Below are positions 55,535 through 64,000 of a DNA stretch of 64,000 nt, piece by piece. Made by a program: the position numbers and the translations under genes. The stretch is from Nocardia rhizosphaerihabitans (GTDB taxonomy: Bacteria > Actinomycetota > Actinomycetes > Mycobacteriales > Mycobacteriaceae). The notes below the pieces were generated by a model that was not told the DNA's origin, did no database searches, and worked only from the letters and a program-made list of their open reading frames with translations. Positions within the stretch are counted from its first letter, which is position 1, and each line of letters starts with the position of its first letter. The stretch is from contig NZ_BMNE01000002.1 in NCBI RefSeq assembly GCF_014646295.1, positions 745,440 to 809,439 on the forward strand. Reading direction: 5' to 3'.

Positions 55535-55797
55535 CGCTGCTGCGCGGGCTCAGCGGCATCGTCGCGGGCGGGGTGGTCGTGCTGCTCTGCGTCGTGGCGG
55601 GCGCCGCGGTGATCGGTTCGCGCAGGGACTTTCCCGGGCCCGGTGCCGAATCGCTGACCTGGCATGTGCTGGCCGCGATCGTCGTCGTCGGCGCGCAGGT
55701 CTTCGCCGACCGGCGGCGCGGGCCCGCGGCGTTCACGGGGTCGGCGGTAGTCCTGGTCACGACCGGTGTATTGCTTTGGACACAATGGTGGGGCTGA
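55531..55797 (+). CDS. Small membrane protein coupled to the PHP gene
   Basis: 88 aa, GTG 55531 in a GTGA overlap with the PHP stop. Three hydrophobic segments (GLSGIVAGGVVVLLCVVAGAAVIG, LTWHVLAAIVVVGAQVFA, AFTGSAVVLVTTGVLLWTQWWG). No family recognised; similar short integral proteins follow PHP genes in other mycolate actinobacteria as far as I recall. Coupling is the main evidence that it is real. Confidence 0.7.
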   Translation: MTLLRGLSGIVAGGVVVLLCVVAGAAVIGSRRDFPGPGAESLTWHVLAAIVVVGAQVFADRRRGPAAFTGSAVVLVTTGVLLWTQWWG

Positions 55798-55848
55798 CGG
55801 CCGCGTAATGGTTGCGCCCGGGTGAACTGTGCCCGAATATTTCTCTTT

Positions 55849-57408
55849 GTGAGCAACATCGAGACGGATGTTCTGATCCTCGGCGGCGGGCCCGCCGGGC
55901 TCTGGGCCGCCGTCTCGGCCGCAGGCTCCGGCGCCAGGGTCGTCCTGGTGGACAAGAGTCGTTGCGGTTCCAGCGGTCCAGCGGTCTACGGCACCACCAC
56001 CCTGTGGGATATCGCGCCTGGTCAGGCCAGGTCGAACGCGGTCGATCGGGCACTCGCGCGCGGTGGCGGTCTCGGTGACGCCACCTGGCTGCACCGGGTG
56101 ATCGAGGAGACCCATCGGCGGCTGCAGGTCTGGTCCGGCACCCGGCACCGGGTACCCGACACCGCGGGCGGCGATCCGGTGGTGCACCTGGACGGCGCGA
56201 GCTATCTGCGCAGGCTGCGCCGTGGCGCCCTGGAAGCCGGCGTCCGCATTCTCGATCATCATCCGGCGCTGCATCTGCTCGTCGACCCGGCGGGCACCGT
56301 GGTCGGCGCCGCAGGCGTCCAGCACCACAACAAGTTCCGGCCGTGGACTGTCCGCGCGGGCGCGGTGGTGCTCGCGACCGGTGGTTGCGCGTTCCTGTCC
56401 GGCGGTGCGGGTACCGACGTGAACACCGGCGAGGGCCTGCTGATGGCGGCCGAGGCCGGGGCCGAGCTGTCCGGCATGGAGTTCTCCGGTGCGTACGGAC
56501 TGGCGCCGGTGCTGTCCCGGGTGCACCCGAATCCGGCTGTCGCCCCCGGACTCTCGGTGCACTTCGCCGTGCTCTACGACGAGTCGGGCGTCGAACTCCC
56601 GGGCGCGTACCACCCGGCGGCGCTGGGCGCGCTCGCCGACGGCAGACGGGTCTACGCCGCGCTGCACGAGGTGCCCGACACGGTCCGGCACTGGCTCGGC
56701 AGGCACGGGGCGATCGACGCCGCGGGCCGGGTGCCCGTGCGCGCGGTGCTGGAGGGAACGGTCCTCGGGGCAGGCGGCTTGGCGTTGTCGGGATCGGACT
56801 GCATGACGACGGTCCGCGGCCTCTTCGCCGCGGGCGCCGTCGCGGGCCGGGAAATCGTCGCGGGTGCCGCGGGTGTGACCGGCGGCCTGCGCGGTGCGTG
56901 GGTGCTGGCCTCCGGAACCTGGGCCGGTGCGGGCGCGGCCGCCTTCGCGATGGTCACCGAGCGCGCGACCAGCGCGCGCCCGGTGCCGGGGGCGGGACTC
57001 GGTCCGCACGCCCACATCGATCCGCGCTCGGTGATCGGCCTGGTGCAGGAGCACACGCTGCCGCTGCGGCGCAGTTACCGTCGCAGTGCGGGCAGTCTGC
57101 GCGACAGCATCGCCGAGCTGGATACGATGTGGCCGGGCGCGCAGTTCGAACTGGGCGGCATCGGCGCCGGGCAGCTGCGGGCCAGACAGGCGGCGGCCCT
57201 GCTCGCTGTCGCGCGGTGGGCGGGCTACAGCGCGCTCGTTCGCACCGAGAGCCGCGGCATCCACCGGCGCATCGACCACCCGGACGCGGTCGCGCACTGG
57301 CGGGTCAGACAGCGCTGTGGCGGGCTCGACGACGTGTGGGTCCGCCGGGCCGATTCGCCCGATCCGTGGGACGGCGAGCTCACCGCGAGCCGACCCGCCG
57401 CGGTGTGA
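55849..57408 (+). CDS. Orphan FAD-dependent fumarate-reductase/aspartate-oxidase-type flavoprotein
   Basis: 519 aa from GTG 55849 (SNIETDVLILGGGPAG); an earlier GTG 55822 is possible but adds a non-conserved leader. FAD motif LILGGGPAGLWAAVSAA, VVLATGGCAFLSGG, NTGEGLLMAAEAGAELSGMEF and a C-terminal helical domain (HTLPLRRSYRRSAGSLRDSIAELDTMW) are as in the succinate dehydrogenase/fumarate reductase/APS-reductase flavoprotein family. No iron-sulfur partner (SdhB, AprB) is encoded nearby, so it is unlike a membrane respiratory complex. The catalytic Arg/His set could not be confirmed. Substrate unknown. Confidence 0.8.
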   Translation: MSNIETDVLILGGGPAGLWAAVSAAGSGARVVLVDKSRCGSSGPAVYGTTTLWDIAPGQARSNAVDRALARGGGLGDATWLHRVIEETHRRLQVWSGTRHRVPDTAGGDPVVHLDGASYLRRLRRGALEAGVRILDHHPALHLLVDPAGTVVGAAGVQHHNKFRPWTVRAGAVVLATGGCAFLSGGAGTDVNTGEGLLMAAEAGAELSGMEFSGAYGLAPVLSRVHPNPAVAPGLSVHFAVLYDESGVELPGAYHPAALGALADGRRVYAALHEVPDTVRHWLGRHGAIDAAGRVPVRAVLEGTVLGAGGLALSGSDCMTTVRGLFAAGAVAGREIVAGAAGVTGGLRGAWVLASGTWAGAGAAAFAMVTERATSARPVPGAGLGPHAHIDPRSVIGLVQEHTLPLRRSYRRSAGSLRDSIAELDTMWPGAQFELGGIGAGQLRARQAAALLAVARWAGYSALVRTESRGIHRRIDHPDAVAHWRVRQRCGGLDDVWVRRADSPDPWDGELTASRPAAV

Positions 57409-57818
57409 TTGTTCACCGGATGTTCCCCGCCAGCTGCGAGTTTTCTCTAACGCCATGGCAATTCGGCGCGGATACCCTCGACACATGACGCTCGGCCGGA
57501 TGACACACGGGACCGGTTTGGCAACTGGTCGGCCCGGCTGGCAGAATGTTGCGGATTCCCTTCCCTTGCCACCGCCGGGTTCGGGGAACATGGTGACCCT
57601 TCGCCTCGCGACGCACCGTCGCGGCCGGGGGTCGACCCGTTTGTCTGCCCGGACCACCCGTCCGGCTCCGCTCGGCGGATCAGTGCCGCGCCGCGCAACC
57701 GGCTTTTCCGGTATTCGCCCTGGCTGCGCACCCTATGAGCGTTATGCAAAACCGTAATCCCGATATACCCGGCGGTAACCGTCCCCCGGTTGAGTCCGAC
57801 TCGAGCAGGAGTGAAATC
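57409..57818. other. Noncoding stretch upstream of malic enzyme
   Basis: About 410 bases with no convincing gene; short frames here lack ribosome sites and are proline/arginine-rich, typical of GC noise. The last 30 bases contain the malic-enzyme ribosome site (AGGAG). I see no riboswitch or clear promoter consensus. Confidence 0.5.
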
Positions 57819-59039
57819 GTGTCACCTGTGACTGACGCACCGAATGCCACCGCGGCGCCCCAGGCCGATGACGCAGCGAGTCTTGCTGCCATCACCCACG
57901 ACGAGATCTTCGCGGGTCACCTCGGCGGCAAGCTGTCGGTCGAGCTCAGTGCCCCGCTCGAGACCCAGCGTGATCTGTCCATCGCCTACACCCCCGGTGT
58001 GGCGCAGGTCAGCCGTGCGATCGCGGAGGACCCCGCGCTCACCAAGACCTACACCTGGACCGACCGCCTCGTGGTCGTGGTCAGCGACGGCACCGCCGTG
58101 CTCGGCCTCGGCGACATCGGCCCGCGCGCCTCGCTGCCCGTGATGGAGGGCAAGGCCGCGCTGTTCAAGAAGTTCGCGGGCCTGAACTCGATCCCGCTGG
58201 TGCTCGACACCACCGATCCCGACGAGATCGTCCAGACGCTGATCCACCTGCGCCCGAGCTTCGGCGCGGTCAACCTGGAGGACATCTCGGCGCCGCGCTG
58301 CTTCGAGATCGAGCAGCGTGTCATCGAGGCGCTGGACTGCCCCGTCATGCACGACGACCAGCACGGCACCGCCATCGTGGTGCTGGCCGCCCTCAAGGGC
58401 GCGGCCGCGCAGCAGGGCCGCGACATGTCGGCGCTGAAGGTCGTGGTGTCCGGTGCCGGTGCGGCCGGTGTGGCCTGCGCCAACATCCTGCTCGCCGCGG
58501 GCGTCCCCGATGTGGTCGTGCTCGACTCCAAGGGCATCGTCAGCGCCGGTCGGGACGGCCTCAACGGCGTGAAGGCCGAGCTGGCCGCCCGCAGCAACCC
58601 GCGTGGCCTGACCGGTGGCGCCGCCGAGGCCCTCGCCGGTGCCGACGTGTTCCTCGGCCTGTCCGCGGGCACCATCCCCGAGGAGCTCATCGCCTCGATG
58701 GCGCCGGAGTCGATCGTGTTCGCCATGTCGAACCCGGACCCGGAGATCCACCCCGACGTGGCCGCCAAGTACGCCGCGATCGTGGCGACCGGCCGCAGCG
58801 ACTTCCCGAACCAGATCAACAACGTGCTGGCCTTCCCCGGCGTGTTCAAGGGTGCGCTGGACGCGGGCGCGCGCCGGATCACCGAGGGCATGAAGGTCGC
58901 CGCGGCCGACGCCATCTTCGGTGTCGTCGCCGACGAGCTGTCCGTCGACCGGATCATCCCCAGCCCGCTGGACCCGCGCGTGGCTCCGGCCGTCGCCGAG
59001 GCCGTGGCCGAGGCTGCCCGTCGCGAGGGTGTCGCCTAG
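57819..59039 (+). CDS. NAD(P)-dependent malic enzyme
   Basis: 406 aa from GTG 57819 with AGGAG eight bases upstream; an upstream ATG would add an unconserved 28 residues. Decarboxylates malate to pyruvate with NAD(P)+. Short bacterial type: LSIAYTPGVAQVSRAIAEDP, GLGDIGPRASLPVMEGKAALFKKFAGL, VNLEDISAPRCFEIE, DCPVMHDDQHGTAIVVLAAL, VSGAGAAGVACANILLAAG and MSNPDPEIHP. Works with CitE-like and central carbon enzymes; no operon partner. A strong hairpin follows. Confidence 0.95.
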   Translation: MSPVTDAPNATAAPQADDAASLAAITHDEIFAGHLGGKLSVELSAPLETQRDLSIAYTPGVAQVSRAIAEDPALTKTYTWTDRLVVVVSDGTAVLGLGDIGPRASLPVMEGKAALFKKFAGLNSIPLVLDTTDPDEIVQTLIHLRPSFGAVNLEDISAPRCFEIEQRVIEALDCPVMHDDQHGTAIVVLAALKGAAAQQGRDMSALKVVVSGAGAAGVACANILLAAGVPDVVVLDSKGIVSAGRDGLNGVKAELAARSNPRGLTGGAAEALAGADVFLGLSAGTIPEELIASMAPESIVFAMSNPDPEIHPDVAAKYAAIVATGRSDFPNQINNVLAFPGVFKGALDAGARRITEGMKVAAADAIFGVVADELSVDRIIPSPLDPRVAPAVAEAVAEAARREGVA

Positions 59040-59055
59040 TTCCGCAGTGGTCAAC

Positions 59056-59091
59056 CGAGAGCGCCCCGTTCCCCGGAACGGGGCGCTCTCG
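59056..59091 (+). terminator. Hairpin terminator after malic enzyme
   Basis: A near-continuous 17-base inverted repeat (59056-59072 with 59075-59091) 16 bases after the stop, with a minimal central loop. Strong structure; no T-run. Confidence 0.8.
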
Positions 59092-59113
59092 CGTTGTCTG
59101 GGATCATCGGGTG

Positions 59114-59323
59114 ATGACCACGATCACCGTGCAGCTCCCCGACGAGGTGCACGCACAGCTCGCCGAGGCCGCCGATTCCGATGGACTGTCGATGAACGCG
59201 GCCGTCGTGACGGCTGTTCAGGAGTGGATCCAGTCGCGGGCCCAGCGGATGCAGGAGCGCGCCCGGATGCAGCAGGTGCTGGCGGCCGATCCGCACTTGC
59301 GCGCACTGCTCGGCGACGACTGA
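59114..59323 (+). CDS. Ribbon-helix-helix (Arc/MetJ) protein, lone antitoxin-like
   Basis: 69 aa, ATG 59114. Begins with an RHH strand and helices: TTITVQLPDEVHAQLAEAADSDGLSMNAAVVTAVQEWIQ. The C-terminal helix (RAQRMQERARMQQVLAADPHLRALLGDD) would be the toxin-binding tail of a VapB/CopG-type antitoxin, but no toxin gene follows; the next gene is the convergent permease one base away. It may be an orphan DNA-binding protein or the antitoxin of an absent partner. Confidence 0.75.
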   Translation: MTTITVQLPDEVHAQLAEAADSDGLSMNAAVVTAVQEWIQSRAQRMQERARMQQVLAADPHLRALLGDD

Positions 59324-59324
59324 A

Positions 59325-60032
59325 CTACTCGGTGAGCAGTGACGCGTCGGTGCCGACGACTGTCCCTCGCGCGAGTCGTCCGCTGCCCGGCGCGCTGACC
59401 CAGACCGCCGCCGCCAGAATCGCGTCCAGCACCAGCGCGAGCACCGCCACCAACAGCGCCCCGACCAGGACCAGGTCGTAGCGATAGAGACCGATCCCGT
59501 CGAAGATGTAGCGGCCGAGCCCACCGAGGTTGACGTAGGCGGCGATGGTCGCGGTGGCGACCACCTGCAGCGTGGCGCTGCGCAACCCGCCCAGCATCAC
59601 CGGCAGCGCGTTGGGGATCTCGACCCGGAACAGGATCTGCCGCTCGGTCATCCCCATCGCACGCGAGGCGTCGACCACATCGGCCTGCACATTCGCGATG
59701 CCCGCGTAGGCGCCCGCCAGCAGCGGCGGAATGCCGACGGTGATCAGGGCGAGCAGCGGCGGGATCAGCCCGAGCCCGAGCAGCAGCACCAGGAAGGTGA
59801 GCAAGCCCAGCGTCGGCAGCGCCCGCATGGCATTGGCGAAACCGACCAACGCGGCGCTACCCCGCCTGGTGTGCCCGATCACCAGGCCCAGCGGCACCGC
59901 GATCACCGCCGACAGCGCGACGGCCAGGAAGCTGTACCAGAGATGTTGCAGCAGTCGGGTTTCGATCCCGGCCGGGCCGCCCCAGTTCGCGCCGTCGCTC
60001 AGGTACTGCCAGGCGTCGACGAACAGATTCAT
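59325..60032 (-). CDS. Osmoprotectant ABC transporter permease (OpuCD/ProZ-like)
   Basis: 235 aa, ATG at 60032. Five or six membrane spans and the inner-membrane-permease EAA-loop region (DASRAMGMTERQILFRVEIPNALPVMLGGLRSA), as in glycine betaine/carnitine/choline ABC permeases. It has an N-terminal LVDAWQYL segment and a short basic tail. It is the second permease of the system, with the first 40 bases upstream; the pair would form the heterodimeric channel. Confidence 0.92.
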   Translation of the reverse strand: MNLFVDAWQYLSDGANWGGPAGIETRLLQHLWYSFLAVALSAVIAVPLGLVIGHTRRGSAALVGFANAMRALPTLGLLTFLVLLLGLGLIPPLLALITVGIPPLLAGAYAGIANVQADVVDASRAMGMTERQILFRVEIPNALPVMLGGLRSATLQVVATATIAAYVNLGGLGRYIFDGIGLYRYDLVLVGALLVAVLALVLDAILAAAVWVSAPGSGRLARGTVVGTDASLLTE

Positions 60033-60072
60033 GCCGGGTCCTCTCGGCGGGCCGTGGTCGGGCGCGGCGCGC

Positions 60073-60731
60073 TCATCCCGCCGCTGCCCGCGGTGTTCGC
60101 TGCCTGCGAGCGTCGGCGCGGGTCCACGGGGTGGCGATCCGGCCGAGCAGGAACACCAGCCGGTCGAAGATCAGCGCCAGCGCCAGCGTGACGATGATGC
60201 CCGCGACGATCTGGTCCGGGTAGTCGCGCTGATAGCCCTGGGTGAACAGCTTGCCGAGCCCGCCGACGCCGATCAGCGCGCCGACCGACACCATCGCGAT
60301 ATTGGTGACCACCACGACCCGCAGCGTCGAGACGAACACCGGCAGCGCCAGCGGCATGTCGACGGTGGGCGTGCGGCGCAGCCTGCCGAATCCGATCGCA
60401 TCGGCCGCGTCGACCACACCGACGGGCACGGTATCCAGCGCGGTCGGCACCGCGATCAGCAGCAGTGCCGTCGAATACACGGTGAGCGCGATGATGACAT
60501 TCAGGGGATCGATAGCGGAGATGCCGACCAGCGGCGGGATGATCACGAACAGCGCCAGCGACGGAATGGTGTAGGCCAGGCTCGACGCCGTCGTGGTGAT
60601 CTTCCTGGCCAAGCCGCGGCCGCGGATCACCGCGCCGAACGGGATGGCGATCACCAGGCCGAGCAGCAGCGGCACCAGCGCGAGCACCAGATGCGTGCGG
60701 GTGATCGCCATGATCTCGGCGAAATTGTCGA

Positions 60732-60744
<13 letters not shown>
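60073..60744 (-). CDS. Osmoprotectant ABC transporter permease (OpuCB/ProW-like)
   Basis: 223 aa, ATG at 60744 overlapping the ATPase gene by 13 bases. Membrane spans with the EAA-type loop DAADAIGFGRLRRTPTVDMPLALPVFVSTLRVV and GALIGVGGLGKLFTQGYQRDYPDQIVAGI, characteristic of OpuCB/OpuCD permeases. The coupling to the ATPase gene ensures stoichiometric production. Confidence 0.92.
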
Positions 60745-61889
<1,145 letters not shown>

Positions 61890-61916
61890 GGGTTCTCCTA
61901 GCGAACGCCGACGTGC

Positions 61917-62909
61917 CTAGCCGATGGGGGCGTTGAGCCCCTGCGCGGTGATCCAGGCGAGCGCGGCGGCTTTCGGCTCGATCTTGCTGTCACCCGAGAC
62001 GGCCGTGTTCAGCGAGATCAGCTCGGTGGTGGTGAGTTTGGCCGACACCGCGTCGAGCACCGCCACCGCTTTGTCGGTCTTCTTCGCGGCATTGAACAGC
62101 GGCACCACATTCTGGGCCGCGAAATTGTGCTTGGGATCGGCGAGGACGACGAGGTTGTTCTGCGCGATCGCGGGGGAGGTGGTGAAGATATCGGCCGCGG
62201 TGACCTGGCCTTCGACGAGTGCGCGCACCGTCGCGGGCCCGCCGCCGTCGGCGATCGGCACGAAATCGGCCTCGCCGATCTCGAGTCCGTAGATCTTCTT
62301 CAGACCCGGCAGACCGCCGGGCCGCTGCGCGAATTCCGCGGGCGCGCCGAATGTCACGTCGGCCGAATGCGGGGCCAGATCGGCGATGCTGCGCAGGTTC
62401 CACCGGTCCGCGGTCGCGCGGGTGACGACCACCGCGTCGGAATCCTGGCCGGGGGCGGGCGTCGCGATGGCCAGGTCGCTGCCGAGGGCGGCGGTCAGCG
62501 CCGCGTTCACCTCGGGCTCCGCGGTGGCGGTGGCGTCGGAGTCCAGGTACTGCAGCAGGTTTCCGGTGTACTCCGGAATGAGCGAGATCGCGCACTGGCG
62601 TAATGCTGGGATATAGGCCTCGCGACTGCCGATGTTGAACTTCGTGTCGACCTTGAAACCGTTGATCCGCAGGACCTCGGTGTAGATGTTGGCCACGGTC
62701 TCGGACTCCGGGAAATTGGCCGAGCCGATGATCAGCGCGTCACTGGCGCAATCGCCCTTGGCGGCCAGCGGATCGGAGTTGCCGCACGCGGAGATGATCA
62801 TGGCGGCGGCCAGCGCGACAGCGGCTGCCAGCACCCGGCCCGCCCGTGCCGCGAGGCGGCGCGCCGGGCGACGTTGTCCCTGCGAAGAGGAGGTGAACGC
62901 GGTTTTCAC
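61917..62909 (-). CDS. Osmoprotectant-binding lipoprotein (OpuCC/ProX-like)
   Basis: 330 aa from GTG 62909 with GGAAGGACACC upstream; a longer frame start is rejected. A basic N-terminus, hydrophobic helix and lipobox (AAMIISAC; lipidated C42) anchor it outside the membrane. The mature part is a type-F binding protein: ALIIGSANFPESETVANIYTEVLRINGF, SLIPEYTGNLLQYLD and DIFTTSPAIAQNNLVVLADPKHNFAAQNVVP. It delivers quaternary-amine solutes to the permease pair and is followed by the ATPase gene 27 bases downstream. Confidence 0.94.
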   Translation of the reverse strand: MKTAFTSSSQGQRRPARRLAARAGRVLAAAVALAAAMIISACGNSDPLAAKGDCASDALIIGSANFPESETVANIYTEVLRINGFKVDTKFNIGSREAYIPALRQCAISLIPEYTGNLLQYLDSDATATAEPEVNAALTAALGSDLAIATPAPGQDSDAVVVTRATADRWNLRSIADLAPHSADVTFGAPAEFAQRPGGLPGLKKIYGLEIGEADFVPIADGGGPATVRALVEGQVTAADIFTTSPAIAQNNLVVLADPKHNFAAQNVVPLFNAAKKTDKAVAVLDAVSAKLTTTELISLNTAVSGDSKIEPKAAALAWITAQGLNAPIG

Positions 62910-63047
62910 TGGTGTCCTTCCGGCAAAGGCGGGCAGTGCGCTGTGCATGCGACCCGGGGGTCGCAGGTACATTCTGGTTGGTAATACTGCCCGCGTCGCG
63001 CCGAATTGCGTGGGTTGACCGCAAATACAGGAAGTTGGTGTCGCGGG

Positions 63048-63923
63048 ATGGTGGCGGGATCGGTGCGCCGGACAGTCGCTGCGCTACTGGTCACTACCTG
63101 GTCTTTCGCCGCGGTTTCCTGTGCGGCCGAGCAGGCTCGGACGGTGGTCGCGGTTGGCGCGGATTCCTCGACCGAATCAGTTGTGCTCGCCGAGATCTAT
63201 TCGCAGGCGCTGGCGCGGACCGGTACCGATACCATTGTCGTCCGCGATTCGGCGTCCCCGACGGCTGATCTCGACGCGGGCCGGATCGCGGTGCTGCCCG
63301 ACCGCAACGGCGGACTGCTCGACCGCTGGAACCCGTCCGCGCAGGCGCGCACACCCGAGGCCGTGGTGGCCGCCGTCAATGCCTCGCTCCCACAGGGTCT
63401 GTCGGTCACCGACGCCGCCGACGGGACCGACCTGCGCGCCCGGCTGCTGGTCACCGAGGAGTTCGCGAGCCGCGACGGCGTGCGCGCGGTCGCCGCGCTC
63501 GTCCCGCGCTGCGGCGAACTCGCCGCCGGTTACGCCGAGCTCCCCGGACTCGCCGGGGGCGCGCCGTCACCTGGCATGATCTCCGGCTGCGCCTTCGCCA
63601 CGACTACGCGCTACCCCGATCCGCAGGCGCTGCGAAAAGCATTGCAGGACGGGGAGATCCAGGTGGGAATCGTCAACGGACCACCGGCCGGCGCGGACTC
63701 GGCGGGCCTCGTAGTCCTCGACGACCCGAAATTCGCCCTGCGTGCCCAGAACCTGCTCGCCGTCTACCGCTCCGGCATCTTCGACCGCGCTCAGCTGAAG
63801 AAACTCAACTACGTCGCCGGCGAACTCACCACCGAGGGCCTGGTCGACCTCGTGCGCCAGGTCGACGCGGGCACCGACCCCGCCGCCGCCGCCCGTACCT
63901 GGCTCGACGCCCACGGACTCTAG
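63048..63923 (+). CDS. Divergent OpuAC/ProX-like lipoprotein paralogue
   Basis: 291 aa, ATG 63048. Lipobox FAAVSC (C25). The mature sequence aligns in outline with the neighbouring binding protein: VVAVGADSSTESVVLAEIYSQALARTG, GLVVLDDPKFALRAQNLLAVYRSG and LKKLNYVAGELTTEGLVDLVRQV, but the ligand-cage segments are divergent and GRIAVLPDRNGGLLDRW replaces the aromatic-rich box. It is therefore probably a binding protein with altered specificity, or a regulator of the transporter. It is divergent from the ABC operon; the 138-base spacer probably holds both promoters. Confidence 0.8.
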   Translation: MVAGSVRRTVAALLVTTWSFAAVSCAAEQARTVVAVGADSSTESVVLAEIYSQALARTGTDTIVVRDSASPTADLDAGRIAVLPDRNGGLLDRWNPSAQARTPEAVVAAVNASLPQGLSVTDAADGTDLRARLLVTEEFASRDGVRAVAALVPRCGELAAGYAELPGLAGGAPSPGMISGCAFATTTRYPDPQALRKALQDGEIQVGIVNGPPAGADSAGLVVLDDPKFALRAQNLLAVYRSGIFDRAQLKKLNYVAGELTTEGLVDLVRQVDAGTDPAAAARTWLDAHGL

Positions 63924-64000
63924 CGGGTCGAGCTCAACACCCACGGTCTGTCGGATCCGGTAGCCGGGCGCACTCAGCGCGTCGGCCTGCAACACTCTTG

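Noticed and set aside
63567..63995. 142-codon reverse-strand frame at the right edge
   Set aside because: It is opposite the lipoprotein paralogue; the translation is Gly/Val-rich without motifs or a ribosome site. The final 77 bases of the window show no feature I can support.

Overview
The window is high-GC actinobacterial chromosome, densely coding, with many GTG starts and 1-4 base start/stop overlaps. Gene content and order follow the Mycobacterium tuberculosis Rv1173-Rv1239c region (fbiC, fdx, dapC, pruA, fadD36, dapD, dapE, LOG protein, fadD6, folP2, gpgS, glgC/glgA, sigE-rseA-htrA-tatB, mrp, Rv1230c-1232c, Rv1234, corA). The accessory genes (a Streptomyces/Rhodococcus-type cholesterol oxidase, ESX substrates, many oxidoreductases, several TetR regulators) fit a Nocardia or close relative in the Mycobacteriales. 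No rRNA, intact tRNA, CRISPR array, transposase or prophage was recognised. The species assignment is inference.

Layout. 1-5 kb: a TetR regulator (cut by the left edge) divergent from a DHA2-type MFS exporter, then a DUF1622 membrane protein and a YdbS/YdbT-like bacterial PH-domain pair. 5-11.3 kb: fbiC (F420 deazaflavin synthase), a thiocyanate-hydrolase-like operon (fused beta-alpha subunit, cobalt-type gamma subunit, small accessory protein), then fdxA-dapC. 11.4-22.4 kb: a Tat-exported cholesterol oxidase, a Ser/Thr kinase, pruA, a secreted serine-hydrolase-like protein, an MpaB/DUF2236 protein, a FadD36-like ligase, a sulfite-oxidase-fold molybdoenzyme, and a coupled NDH-2-like reductase plus SigJ-type sigma factor. 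22.5-30.6 kb: dapD, a secreted protein, dapE, two LOG proteins, fadD6, folP2 and gpgS. 30.6-34.6 kb: a non-syntenic island with a TetR plus membrane protein, an orphan XdhC-like protein, an unknown protein with a CRP-like site, and an HTH protein with an unassigned C-terminal domain. 34.6-43.6 kb: tatB, htrA, rseA, sigE, an O-methyltransferase, glgC, glgA, an RlmA-like methyltransferase, a DUF3117 protein, tag and a DivIVA-like protein. As a block these are inverted relative to M. tuberculosis. 43.6-54.6 kb: mrp, a four-gene ESX-substrate-like cassette, two SLT_2 lytic transglycosylases, DUF1003 and MgtE-N/CBS proteins, a CitE-like lyase, two small conserved proteins and corA. 54.6-64 kb: a PHP phosphoesterase, an orphan fumarate-reductase-type flavoprotein, malic enzyme, a lone RHH protein, and an osmoprotectant ABC transporter with a second, divergent binding-protein paralogue.

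Functional themes. dapC, dapD and dapE are three steps of the succinylase route to diaminopimelate and lysine. gpgS (methylglucose lipopolysaccharide primer) and glgC/glgA (maltosyl/glycogen branch) are glycan genes. sigE-rseA-htrA-tatB is the envelope-stress module, and its upstream region carries repeat and promoter-like elements that suggest response-regulator and ECF control. The most unusual locus is the thiocyanate-hydrolase-like operon, with its subunit fusion and an alanine inside the normally invariant cobalt claw motif. The ESX cassette and the HTH plus unknown-domain protein are the best candidates for undescribed biology.
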